From assembly GCF_033115175.1 (NCBI RefSeq), contig NC_084850.1:3285024-3349023 (forward strand): DNA of 64,000 nucleotides, written 5' to 3'. Below, in pieces: positions 34,341 through 44,450 of the stretch. The notes beneath the pieces were generated by a model, which searched no databases, was not told the DNA's origin, and saw nothing but the letters and a program-made list of their open reading frames with translations. The first letter of the stretch is position 1. The number at the start of each line of letters is the position of its first letter. The DNA comes from Lepus europaeus (Eukaryota; Chordata; Mammalia; Lagomorpha; Leporidae). The translations under genes and the position numbers were made by a program.

Positions 34341-34373
34341 GTAACTCTACCTCTCAAATAAAATCTTTATAAA
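34032..34373 (+). mobile_element. CSINE inside L1 3' UTR
   Basis: Starts 'gggaccggctccataacg', with a pure CT run at 34294-34333. Confidence 0.92.
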
Positions 34374-34448
34374 GATTCGCTCTCCAGACTTCCTCATTCT
34401 ATGTACCTGCAACTTTGTACCCTTTGCCTCATCACTGCCCACCAGTTA
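34374..34448 (-). mobile_element. L1 3' UTR (continuation)
   Basis: 'ctgcaactttgtaccctttg' continues the element left of the CSINE. Confidence 0.55.
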
Positions 34449-34728
34449 GCATGGGTTACCAGAAGGTCAATGTTTCAGTGCTGCTGAGGGTGTGGAGACA
34501 AGGAAACCCTTGAACCTAACTGGTGGCAATGTAAATGAGTACAATCATTAGGGAAAACAGCATGGATGTTCTCCAAAAAATTAAAACTGCCAGTACAACC
34601 ACCATACAATCCAGCAGCCCTTCTTCTGGGCCCCCACCCAAAGAAAGTAAATTCAGGATTTCAAAGAGATATCCGCACTCCCATGTGCATTGCAGCACTA
34701 TTCACAACAGCCAAGATATGGAAAGAGT
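34449..34728 (+). mobile_element. L1 ORF2 relic
   Basis: 'ggtggcaatgtaaatgagta', 'ccatacaatccagcag' and 'gcactattcacaacagcca' are forward ORF2. Confidence 0.7.
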
Positions 34729-34943
34729 CCCTGGCTGCTCCACTTCTGATTCAGCTCCCCGCTAATGGCCTGGGAAAAGCAGCAAAACATGGGCCAAGTG
34801 GTTAGGCGGCTGCACTCACCTGGGAGACCTACAAGACGCCGGCTCCTGGCTTTCAGCCATCTGGGGAGTGACCCAATGGATGGAAGATTCTCACCCTCCC
34901 CCCAGCTCTGCCTTTCAAATAAATACATCTTTTAAAAAAAACA
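34729..34943 (+). mobile_element. CSINE, 5'-truncated, in L1
   Basis: Begins at 'ccctggctgctccacttctg' without a tRNA head and ends 'caaataaatacatctttt'. Confidence 0.85.
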
Positions 34944-35165
34944 AAATATGATCTATAACTAGTCAGCATTAACAAAGACACCAAAGCTGCCCTCCGCAGC
35001 AACATCGGTGGACCTAGCGGATATTATGTTAAGTGAAACAAGCCAGACACCATCTGTTCTCCCTCAGATATGGAGGCTAAAAAACAACCTGGAATACACA
35101 GAAACAGACTAGAAGAGAGCCTAGGGGCAAGGGGAGGCGGGGAAGACCTAGGTGAAATGATACAG
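34944..35165 (+). mobile_element. L1 3' end (continuation)
   Basis: 'tattatgttaagtgaaacaa' and 'gccagacaccatctgttctc' are the typical end of L1. Confidence 0.7.
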
Positions 35166-35539
35166 ACTTGCAGCTGTGAGCCAACAGCTCTTGAAGTCCC
35201 TGCTTTCCAATAACCTCCAAGGCTGCCCACCTTGTGCAAGCCCCCAGCCAGTCTCCTCTAGCCAGACTCCCACAAGCACCCCATCTCAGCTCCCTGAAGG
35301 GCAGAGAAAAGGCAATGTTTTCCACCCGGCCATTTCGTTTTCTCCCTGGGCACAGAAAATGACCACCTCTCCCGGCTGCCCTTGGCCACTCCCGGGGCTG
35401 ATCCTAAGACCCACTTGTAGTGGCATGGAAGTCACGGACTGAAGATGGTGGCACCACAAAACAAAAGGGGCTGGGATCCCTGAATGACAACATGGAAGGC
35501 TGCCTGCCAGATATCCAGCGGGACTGTCAGATCAGCAAC
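35166..35539. other. No gene seen
   Basis: Unique-looking, C-rich sequence. Confidence 0.5.
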
Positions 35540-35800
35540 ATCTAATCCACAGCAGTAGGTTTCTCCTGATGCTCTACCTCCACTATTAAGCCTTCCATTT
35601 CTTCCAATCTATTGTCCTCACAGCTGCCAGAGTAACTTAACCACACAAATCCGTATCTGACCATTTCACCATCCACCACCCCCCTCTGCCTCTACATATA
35701 AATGCCTAAATGCTCACCATTGCTCATCGGAGTTCGACATCCTGAAGACGACTTACAAGGCACTGCATAGTGTAGCCCTGCTGAACCTCCCCCGATATGC
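35540..35800 (+). repeat. L2-like relic
   Basis: 'tccatttcttccaatctattg' region and 'gacttacaaggcactgcata' follow L2 order. Confidence 0.5.
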
Positions 35801-36159
35801 TCCTATTCACGCATTCATTTAACCATTTCCTTATGCAATGACAATTTGGCAAACACTAGCTATCTGTCAGTATCTCTATGAGGGGCGAGCGATAGCATAG
35901 GGAACAGGAAAAGTATTTGGGCAGCTGTTACATCCCTCCAGTGAAAGACAGCAAGAACGTGAGCTTTAGCAGGTCTCCAGTCATAAGACCGCACCATGAC
36001 CGAAAGATCTTTAGAGCTCGGGTCTGGAAGTGCATGGCTAGTAACTTGTATTGAGCTGGAGATTTCCCTGGAGGGAAACTGGTTAGCAAAAGCCTGAAAA
36101 TGGACATTCTAGGCTGCCCCTAAGAAGGCACAGGGAATTTGAAGATGAGAAATTCACCA
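35801..36159. other. Unassigned; no gene seen
   Basis: Contains a segment around 36058-36150 resembling 33421-33520. Confidence 0.4.
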
Positions 36160-36370
36160 GAACTGGGAAAGCAGTGGAGGATGGCCCAAGTGCTTGGGCC
36201 CTTGCACGCACCCACGTGGGAGACCTAGAAGCAGCTCCTGGCTCTGGATTGGAGCAGCTCCAGCCGATGCGGCCAATTGGGGAATGAATCAGCAGATGAA
36301 GAATTCTCGGACTTTCTGACTCTCCTCTCTATGTGTAACTGATTTTCAAATAAATAAATCTTTAAAAAAT
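36160..36370 (+). mobile_element. CSINE, 5'-truncated
   Basis: Begins at 'ctgggaaagcagtggagga' and has almost no CT run. Confidence 0.88.
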
Positions 36371-36831
36371 ATCTTCCAACCCATGATCATGGGCTAAATG
36401 GAAATGGCTTTCAATTTAAGGTAGGCTTTCAGTATTTTGTGGTTTTCCTCATATAAGTTTTGTACTTTTCACTAAGGATACTCCTCAATCTTTCATCCTG
36501 ATAGTATAAATAGAATTATTTTGTTAGTTTAATTGCTGTTCATTGATGATATATAGAAATACAACTTGCATATTGATCTTGTATACAACTTTGCTGAATA
36601 CACCTATTTGTTGTTTTATTTGGAAATTCCTTAGGGTTGCCTATATACAAGATTCTGTTATTTTCTAAACTAGGAGCTTTTTTTAACTGCCTAATTGTCC
36701 TGGCTATAACTTCTAAAACAATGACAAAAAGCAGATATCCTTGTCCTGTTTCTAACCTTATAAAGTTCTTGGCCTTTCATTATGTCAGTTGTTGACTTTT
36801 TTCTATGTTTTCTCCTGTCTAGTTATTTTAA
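36371..36831 (-). mobile_element. L1 ORF2 relic
   Basis: 'aactttgctgaatacaccta', 'tgccta-attgtcctggctat' and 'gatatccttgtcctgtttct' are reverse ORF2. Confidence 0.65.
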
Positions 36832-37037
36832 TTTTTTTCCATCAGCTGGTTCACTCCCCAAATGGCTACAATGGCCAGGGTTGGGCCAGGTTGAAGCCAG
36901 GAGTTTCATCCAGGTCTCGCCTAAGTGCAGGGGCCCAAGGACTTGGTGCATCTTCCGCTGCTTTCCCCAGCACATTAGCAGGGAGCTGGATGGGAAGCAG
37001 AGCAGCTGGCGCTCCATGTTGCTCTTAAGGGATGCCC
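36832..37037 (-). mobile_element. CSINE, both ends truncated
   Basis: Body only, from 'ccatcagctggttcactccc' to a degenerate head. Confidence 0.85.
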
Positions 37038-37140
37038 CCCCACTTTGTGTCTATCAGGATGATTATGTCTTTACCTTTATCAACATAGTGTCCCAGCTTC
37101 CCTTTAGAGTTGAAAATTTAGGATGCCCAACATAAAAAAC
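37038..37140 (-). mobile_element. L1 scrap (continuation)
   Basis: 'tatcaggatgattatgtc' continues reverse ORF2 past the CSINE. Confidence 0.4.
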
Positions 37141-37148
37141 AGGGTGAC

Positions 37149-37461
37149 AGGGGCTGGCACAGTGGGTTAACACCCTGGCCTGAAGCGCCAGCATCCCATA
37201 TGGGCACCGGTTCTAGTCCCGGCTGCTCCTCTTCGGATCCAGCTCTCTGCTATAGCCTGGGAAAGCAGTAGAAGATGGCCCAAGTCCTTGGGCCCCTGCA
37301 CCCGCGTGAGAGACCCGAAAGAAGCTCCTGGCTTCGGATCAGTGCAGCTCCGGCCATTGCAGCCAATTGGGGAGTGAACCATAGGATGGAAGACCTCTCT
37401 CTCTCTGCCTCTCCTCTCTCTGTGTAACTCTTTCAAATAAATAAATCTTTAAAAAAAAAAA
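37149..37461 (+). mobile_element. CSINE, last before the HMGB3 gap
   Basis: Starts 'ggggctggcacagtggg' with a small head deletion. It is well preserved. Confidence 0.93.
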
Positions 37462-39160
37462 CAGGACTACAGTCTGTTCTGGTCAAAGCAGGAAGGGAAG
37501 CCTTTCCCTGCCAGGTAGCCCCTGGGCATCACAGAAACCTCAGCTGGCAGCCAAGAACAGCAAGCAGCCCCTGTGGCTTTCGTCCAGAGCTCCTTGTTGG
37601 ACCCCCTAGCCTCTGGGAACGCTGGCTGGCAGGGCTGGCAGATGACAAGAACCCAGGCACTTTAGCAAAGAGCAGTCCATCAGCACCCTGAGCCAGCCTC
37701 CGCTTTACTCCTACACCTGGAAGGCAGATACAGGGCATCCTTCTACCAAATATCAGTAGTTCAGATGCATGCTTACGGTAAACTTGGTATTTCTAGAACC
37801 TTGATTATAATCAACTAGAAACAGAGGCTGTGGGTCTCAGATTGCTGGCAGCCCCCTGATTACTTTCTGGGAAGATTGCTTAAGAAATTTTATTACAAAA
37901 AATGAATGCATCCAAGGTCCCCAATACATTGGTGATAAGAACAGACACACAGGAGACAGACCATAGTTGCTATATCATAACCCTGGTCTTTCAAAAAATA
38001 AAACGTTACTCAGGAAGGGTGTGGAGGGGTCAGGACAAGTACTGTCCTTTGGATTAAAGAGAGAGAACAGGTTGGCACTGCAAGAACACATCCTTTGGGT
38101 CCAAAGCGCCAAGCTAAGCCTCAGCCTTAAACGCTAACAGCATCTCAGAGAAACTAGTCAGCCCGGTACATTGTCATGCAACAGGAGCTGTAGCCTAGCA
38201 CGCCAAGTGATAAGGGCATGGCTGAAGACATGTGCCTCTAGACGTCCAAGGTCCCACAGGAAACTTTAAGGAAAAGCTGCTTTCTCTGAACACCACAAAC
38301 ACACTTGTGCCTGCTTCATAGCCTGAACCAGCCATATCCAAGTATCAAAACTCACCTACAGCATAGTAGCCTCCAGTCCTGCTGTTAAGGCGTATCCACA
38401 CAGCAGCCTTCCAAATGGTATTATCCCCATTTGCCACTGTAGCCATCACAGCATCCTAACCTGGACTCAATGTTACACTATCCACTCATGTATCCAACAA
38501 AATACAAAGGACGCTTCTTCCAGGTTAAGAACACTGAACCACTGTCAACACGTAGTGCCTGGAAATGGTGGATCCCATCAGCCTGCTATACAGCTCAGGG
38601 GACCCAGCATGGAGCCTAGAATGTTCTTTGGGGTGTCTTAGTGAGGTAGAAGCAAAACATGAATATTGTCCCCTACCCTACACTCCCTCGCAGTGGTCCA
38701 CGAGACAGCAAAGAACCTCCTGAAACGATGAGCACAGTGTCTATTCATCCCACTACACGCACTGGAGCAGAAGACGCGCGAGGAAAAACAAGGCCTGAAT
38801 TTCTAACACATTTTAGGTGCTGAGCCGTACATTTGGTCCCATGAATTAGGGCATGGGAGTGGGAGACAGAAGCAAACCTAGAGTAGCAGCCCCCATGCGA
38901 AGCCACCTTCCTGTACCTTTGAGGGGCTGCTAAACGTTTACATTGTCCTACCTTAGCTCTTACACTCAAGGGCTTCGACTTCATCTTCATGCCAGCCAAT
39001 GACAACCATTCGGTGGCTGCAGGAGACCCTCTGGGGCAGTCCTGAGCAAGCTGGCCACCCTGAGCGGGAGGCTCATCTCCAAACACAATGCAGAGGGCTG
39101 TTTCACTGGGAACACTGCTCTGAGTCACACATGCCGACTGTTGTCATAGAGAACAGTTTT
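37462..39160. other. Unique sequence downstream of HMGB3
   Basis: No repeat or protein signature recognised. The open frame 38745-39128 (minus) shows no domain. It could include a longer HMGB3 3' UTR if a distal poly(A) site is used. Confidence 0.45.
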
Positions 39161-39164
39161 AAAA

Positions 39165-40051
39165 ATGTAATACTGTTTGTTTATTTAACTTCAAAAACAT
39201 TTGAGCATTCTAAACATACAAAAAAAATAACAGAACATTGCAAAGTCTTTTAAGTACAGAAGGTTCTTGAACTTCCATCGATGGCGGTGGCTCTTCGCTT
39301 TGCTGACACTGAAGAGTTCTACAGTTTGTTTAAAAAAAAACAAACAGTTGAAAAACTACTGCACTTAACTAAAAAAACAAAAACAAAACAAAACAACAAA
39401 ACCCAACCCTTCTCATGCCAGCTGACCCCCCTTTTTTTCCACAGCTACGAATGGCAGCAGAATGCTATGTCACTATATACAAAAACAAGACAACCTGAAG
39501 CGAAATGGATGCCCACTGCAGTGTCAACGGGTCCAGCCTCGCAGTGCACGCCCTGAGCTTCGGCCCCACACAGGCACCTGCCCCACAGCCTCAGTGCCAT
39601 GCAAGGAGCATCGGGAGTTTGTCTCAGTTGTTTTGCTCTTTTTACAAACTATAGATATGTACAGTCGGTAACTCAGGAGCTCTAGCCCACAACCAGAGAG
39701 TTAACACCACCTTACAAAGTAAATGAAAATGCCGGAAACATCTTGAAATGCCTTGTCACACCAACAGCAAAGTGCACAGAGTGAGGAGAACACGCGAGTG
39801 CCTTTTCCTTTTAAAAATGTTTGGAAATATGTACAACTTTGATACAGTTTCAGGGTGCTCCAGACACCCATGGCCACGTCATGTAAACCACTGACAATTT
39901 CTAGAGCACTTTGAGAAACTACAATATGATCAGATCAAATTCTCGTTAATTAAACCTAATGAGGGCAATAGACACGTCTCCAATGAGAGGCGTGCCAGTC
40001 CCGGCGCTCCCCTACTCTAAGGTATTCACAAGGAGACAGAACAACAGTTTT
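39165..40051 (-). other. HMGB3: HMGB3 3' untranslated region
   Basis: Runs from the stop codon to the predicted cleavage site a few bases past AATAAA. It is AT-rich with A- and T-runs. The end coordinate is inferred. Confidence 0.65.
39180..39185 (-). terminator. HMGB3: HMGB3 polyadenylation signal
   Basis: Minus-strand AATAAA about 870 bases past the stop codon, with TGTT-containing sequence downstream near 39148-39165. A second AATAAA overlaps the stop codon (40056-40051). Confidence 0.6.
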
Positions 40052-40189
40052 TTATTCATCTTCCTCCTCCTCCTCCTCCTCCTCTTCCTCCTCGTCCTCT
40101 TCGTCTTCCTCTTCCACCTTTTTCCGGGCAACTTTCGCAGGACCCTTTGCACCATCGAACTTTCCTTTAGATTTATAGTCGGCAACATC
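40052..40189 (-). other. HMGB3: HMGB3 exon 5, coding part
   Basis: Acceptor 'gttcttccag'. Codons 156-200 and TAA. The tail is EEEDEED, then eleven Glu, then DE, encoded by a GAG/GAA purine tract. Confidence 0.95.
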
Positions 40190-41700
40190 CTGGAAGAACA
40201 GGGACACCTTCCACATGAGTGGACAAGCCCGCCTGCCCGCCGCACGCAGTCCTCAGCCCACTCAGCACAGGAAGGGGGATAGATGGAGGTGGGGGCAGCT
40301 GCTAGTGCAGTTCAAGTAGTAGTTCCCGCTCATTCATATCTCAAAGTTAATGGATGGTCAAGTGGCCTTTACAACATGCCAACAGCCTTATCTAGCACTA
40401 TCAGATCCTGCTGTCAGCTTTAAGTTGTCAAGCCTGCCTGAAGTTGTCCCCAGGACAAAAATCTGTCAGAAAGCCCAACAGCTAGGCTCAGGGGCTGACC
40501 TGCACATGCACAAGGTTATGCTATGCTAGGTACTCAGGCCAGCCAGCCAGCCACACACCGCCACCCGAACCAGGGTCCTGCACTGCTCCCCACCCAGGTT
40601 ACCAGGCTGGGCTGGCTCAGGCCGAGGGCACATGCTAGTCCACCCTACCTTTTCGTACTTCTCCTTGAGCTTTGCCGCCTTGGTGATGTACGGCTGCTTT
40701 TCACTGTCGCTTAGGTTATTCCACATTTCCCCCAGCTTTTTGGCCACATCGCCAATAGAGATTCCAGGGTTTGTGGATTTGATCTTGGGGCGGAATTCTG
40801 AACAGAAGAGGAAGAATCCAGACCTTGGGAGGAAGAATTACATAAATGAGATGAGAACCTACAGAAGTGGGAGTTCTTAACCAGAAACCCCACGTTCTTG
40901 ACTCCACAGACTCCCTAAGGCACTAGGGCTTGTCTGGAAAGTGAAGACTTTATGCTACCATAGACAGTGCTACAAAATTGTAAAATGCTAGGTTCCGGAT
41001 GCTTCTGGACTATATGGTGCTTTCTCAGCCTAGCAGTTACACACACACAACCCACAAACACCTCAGTCTTAACTAGAGACAAAGCTGGCACAAAAGCTCA
41101 AAGTACAGAACTTCTTGCAGGAGTTATCTCGGTATTTTTAAAGCCAAACATCTCTTAAAAATCTTCTAACAGACAGGCACTTACGGTGGTCTTTTAGGGG
41201 CATTGGGGTCCTTTTTCTTCTTGCCGCCCTTAGCTGGTCCATAATCCTTCATTTCCCGATCATAACGTACTTTATCCGCCTTCGCCATTTCATCAAATTT
41301 AGACTTTTCTTTCCCAGACATTGTCTGCAAAGAACAGTACCTGTTGAATCCCTCAATGCATTGTGCACCCATGTGTTCAGCTAGCCTGTCTTTCCAGTGG
41401 CAACTGCTCAACTCGCGAAAGGGGATGAGGACTACCTGAGAAGCTTCCAGAGAGAGGAAGAAACCGGCCCTGTTGGGGTGACTTTGAAGGTAAGTAGTCC
41501 CAAAACGTCAACTCCAACTAAAACTAGTCTGAGGATACAAAGAGAAATACCTTCCACCTCTCAGAGCACTTCTTGGAAAATTCTGCGAAGTTGACAGGGA
41601 CCTCTGGGTTTTTCTTCTTGTGTTCCTCTCTGCAAGTCTGCACAAAGAAGGCGTAAGCAGACATCTTGCCCTTGGGCTTCTTGGGGTCACCTTTAGCCAT
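40052..41700 (-). CDS. HMGB3: HMGB3, high mobility group box 3 (join of four exons)
   Basis: Spliced CDS: 41700-41551, 41324-41185, 40823-40649, 40189-40052; 200 residues plus TAA, the usual family length. HMGB3 is a nuclear chromatin protein that binds and bends DNA without strong sequence preference. It is linked to DNA sensing and to haematopoietic progenitor control. Box A covers about residues 9-79 and box B about 93-161. Residues 181-200 are all Glu or Asp. Cys23, Cys45 and Cys104 stand at the conserved redox positions of HMGB proteins. The linker has a Lys stretch ([15 protein letters not shown]). The start ATG has A at -3 and G at +4 and lies five bases inside exon 2. No frame break was found. 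HMGB1 and HMGB2 are excluded by the [20 protein letters not shown] start and the short tail. Multiple introns rule out a retrocopy. Confidence 0.97.
40190..40648 (-). other. HMGB3: HMGB3 intron 4
   Basis: 459 bp, GT-AG. No recognised repeat. Confidence 0.9.
40649..40823 (-). other. HMGB3: HMGB3 exon 4
   Basis: Acceptor 'cctcccaag'. Supplies the last base of Pro97 and codons 98-155 ([10 protein letters not shown] to KEKYEK); donor GTAGGG. Most of box B. Confidence 0.95.
40824..41184 (-). other. HMGB3: HMGB3 intron 3
   Basis: 361 bp, GT-AG (phase 2). No recognised repeat. Confidence 0.9.
41185..41324 (-). other. HMGB3: HMGB3 exon 3
   Basis: Acceptor 'ttctttgcag'. Codons 51-96 plus two bases of Pro97; donor GTAAG. 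Carries the end of box A and the basic linker. Confidence 0.95.
41325..41550 (-). other. HMGB3: HMGB3 intron 2
   Basis: 226 bp, GT-AG, phase 0. Confidence 0.9.
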
Positions 41701-41705
41701 CCTGA
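41551..41705 (-). other. HMGB3: HMGB3 exon 2 (first coding exon)
   Basis: Acceptor 'ctttcacag', then five untranslated bases and codons 1-50, ending ...ERWK. Donor GTATTT at 41550. Phase 0. Encodes most of box A. Confidence 0.95.
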
Positions 41706-43802
41706 CTGTGAAAGACAAAGAGAAGAACACTATGAGGAACTGAACTACAAGAGCGCCCAAAAGGCACAGCGGAATTCGAGTTCACTTTGCTGCAAGGAAG
41801 CCCCCTTCCTGCCAACAGCTGATACCACTGCCAGACAGAAAGCGGGGAGTGGGAAGGAAATCAGGCTGTCGCTTGTCACTTAGCTTGTGACCAGCATGAA
41901 GCGGCGCTGGTTTGCAAGTTACTTGTGCAGCGTGATCAAGTTCTCCAAATGGAGCCAAGCCAAGCGGGGTGCCCCTGTGGTACATCACAGAACTACTACA
42001 GCCTCAAAGGCAGAAGGGCAGAAGGAGGGCACATTTGTAATCAATGACTTAACCCTGGCTGCTTACAAATTAACTCCATGTTGAAAAAAAAAAAAAATAA
42101 ACACGTTGTCACGGCCGCTCAACAGGCTCCAAACAGCTTAACTGGAAATAGGGGGCACTTGAAATACCACTATTGTTGCCGCCTTTTGGCTTAAGAAGTA
42201 GCTTGTACAGCGAGGGTGTCCTGGAATCAAGCACGAACCCCGCGCACTCTTACTTCAAATCCGTCACTTTGTCACTACCTAAAGGGGGAGGGGTTAGCCA
42301 AAGGGCTAGTCTTGCTCGGCCCTCCGACAGAATGCAGGTCCAGCCTGGGGTACTTTCTCCACAAAGTTTCCGAATAAAAACGCAGCTGTGGCATGCCAGC
42401 GTCCCTGTCCCACCCCCCAGCTTCCCGCCATCTTTTCCTTTTCTCACACCCAAGGTCATCGTGTAAAACTGGAGCATTCTCTAGGCAGCGACCGCCTGCT
42501 GAGCTGCATTAGAGCTCCGCACCGGCAGCCCGGACGGGGAGGGCACGGGCACGCGGGAACCTGGTCGGCAGCCGCCAGCCTGACTCGGCCCCCGTGCCGG
42601 GTCATCTGGACACCTATAATTCACCTTCCATTTTGTCCAAAGCCTCCTGATGAAAGAAAGTGCCCCTGAAATCCGCCGCTGCCACCCCCGGGGGGCGCGC
42701 GGGGCCGAGGGCGGCAGCGGGGGCCGTGCGCCGGGGGGGTCGTGGGGCCGGGCCGGCGGCAGTGGCGGCGGCGCCCGCCGCGCCTCCGAGCTCCGCTCGC
42801 TAAAATGGCTGATCCGCGCGCGGCCGGCGCAGGCGGCGACGGCCGCGGCGGCGAACAAAGCGGCCCGGGCCCTGCCGCCGCCGCCGCCACTCGCCCGCCG
42901 GCCCCCACCCGCCTCGCCCCGCCCGGGCCGCCCGGGGGCGCGGGGGCCGCGGGCCGGAGCTCCCCGCCCCCCGGCGCGGGGCGCACTCCTCGGGATAACA
43001 AAGGCGCCAGTGCAGCCATGACGCTCGGCGGCTCCGGAGCCCGCGGCGGCGCCCCCGGCCCTCCACACCGCCCGCCCGGGGCTGCGGGGGCGGGGGCGGG
43101 GACCAGCGCCGGCCGCGAGCTTCGGCCGCCCGTGCCTCCCGCCTCTCCTCCCTTCGCCGGAGCCCCGCACCGCGCCAGCCATGTTAGCGGCGGCGGCCGC
43201 GGTGGCGCCCGGCGGGCGGGACACGAGCGGGGGGCGGCCAGCCCGCGCCCCCCCCCCACCGGCCGCCGGGCGCTCCACGACGGCCATGTTAATGCAGAGC
43301 CAGCAGCGCAGCCCGCGGGCCCGCGCGGAGCTAACCGAGCCCGAGAGCGAAGTTTTGCCGCACCGCAGCCCCGGGCGGGCACCGACCGCCCGCTCTCGCG
43401 GACTCCGTCCCGGGCCAGGGCGGACCCGGCCCCCTTGCCAGGTGCCGCCGCCGCCCGCACGCCGCCCGAGCTAGCAGCGCGAAGCCCCAAGCCGCCCCTC
43501 CGCAGCCGCCCCAACAGCTGGGCTGAGGGCCTCCTTGGCCCCTCGGCCGCCCGCCCTGGGGGCCACCGCCGAGCCCCGAAAGCCGGAGCTTCGGAAAAAC
43601 CATGTAAAAAGTTGAAACACCTGAAATATTTCTTTCTCCCCCGACACGTAGCAACAGGGAAGGCGAAGGGGGCGGGAAGGGCGCCAGGGCCAGAGGCAGA
43701 AAGCGGCGGCGGCGGCGGGGCGTGCTCACGGCAGTGTGGGCTGCAAAGTTGTGCGGGCGCTGCGGCGGCGGCAGCGGCAGGCGCGGGCGCTGCGAAACGT
43801 AC
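41706..43802 (-). other. HMGB3: HMGB3 intron 1 (predicted)
   Basis: About 2.1 kb. The 5' half lies in the CpG island and is very GC-rich; the 3' half is AT-normal with an A run at 42084-42097. It depends on the inferred exon 1 donor. Confidence 0.65.
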
Positions 43803-43885
43803 CTGTATTGTTCGCTAGTCTGGGCAGCGCAGGGCACGACGCGCGGCTCAGCGCTCCCCAGCCTCGCGCTAGCTGCCTCCACGAG
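43803..43885 (-). other. HMGB3: HMGB3 exon 1, non-coding (predicted)
   Basis: A strong donor CAG|GTACGT sits at 43803/43802 on the minus strand. The upstream sequence carries promoter motifs. The 5' end is a guess; no ATG that could open the HMGB3 frame is needed here. Confidence 0.55.
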
Positions 43886-43889
43886 AGCC

Positions 43890-43990
43890 GCCTGATTGGC
43901 CAGCGGGCTCCGCCGTTTAAAACAACCTCCTCGCCTGGCCATTGGCTGCAGGCCTCATGCATATTAAGCAGGTGCGGGCGCCCATTGGGC
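43890..43990 (-). promoter_or_regulatory. HMGB3: HMGB3 core promoter with three CCAAT boxes
   Basis: Minus-strand CCAAT (NF-Y type) pentamers at 43894-43898, 43941-43945 and 43984-43988 are spaced 47 and 43 bp. TTTTAAA at 43915-43921 is a TATA-like box. ATGCATAT at 43957-43964 resembles an octamer (POU) site. Such arrays are common in proliferation-linked genes. The start site is not fixed by sequence alone. Confidence 0.6.
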
Positions 43991-44450
43991 GAGGCCTCTG
44001 GGATCATTCATTCAAACAGAACAACCCGCCGGCCCCGGCCGCGGAGGCGAGACTGACGAATAATAATATTCTCACTTGCCCGCCCCGCGCACCTCCCTCC
44101 CGGAACCGAGCTGGGATCTAGACTTTGGCGAGGTGGCCCGGCGATTCCCAGGGGCCTTGGCCTGTGGCGTGATACGGCCAGGTCGTAGCCGCTGGTGCTG
44201 CCCTCTGCTCCCTCCGCGCCGCGGCCTGAGCGCACCCAGCCCCGGCCTCTGGCCCCTAGTCAACTCCCTGATCCTGGGAGACCTCCCCCAGGCCGACTAC
44301 CAAAAGCCGACGGTTCTTCCCCTGTACCCGGGTCAGCGGCGAAGCCGCGGTAGGGGCCTGGCTGCAGCTCGCTCCTGGATACCCGGTGCAGGGCAGCTGC
44401 TTTCCCGCCGACACCTCGGGACATGGTTCCGTTCCTGCGGATTCAGCTCA

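Larger units (their letters stand above)
42480..44450. promoter_or_regulatory. HMGB3: CpG island over HMGB3 promoter and intron 1
   Basis: Dense CpG and GC, including CCG/CGG runs (42870-42890, 43692-43704) and GC boxes with a G-quadruplex-like 'gggggcgggggcgggg' at about 43085-43100. It marks a constitutive or developmental promoter. Long open frames inside are compositional. Confidence 0.85.

Noticed and set aside
42621..43818. Open frames of 268, 297 and 358 codons on both strands in the CpG island
   Set aside because: They are Ala/Arg/Gly/Pro-rich, overlap one another in several frames, and arise because stop codons are rare in CpG-dense DNA. No domain is recognisable.
43331..43942. Minus-strand frame of 203 codons across the HMGB3 promoter
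   Set aside because: It runs through the CCAAT promoter and the exon 1 donor, is low-complexity, and does not connect to the HMGB3 frame.
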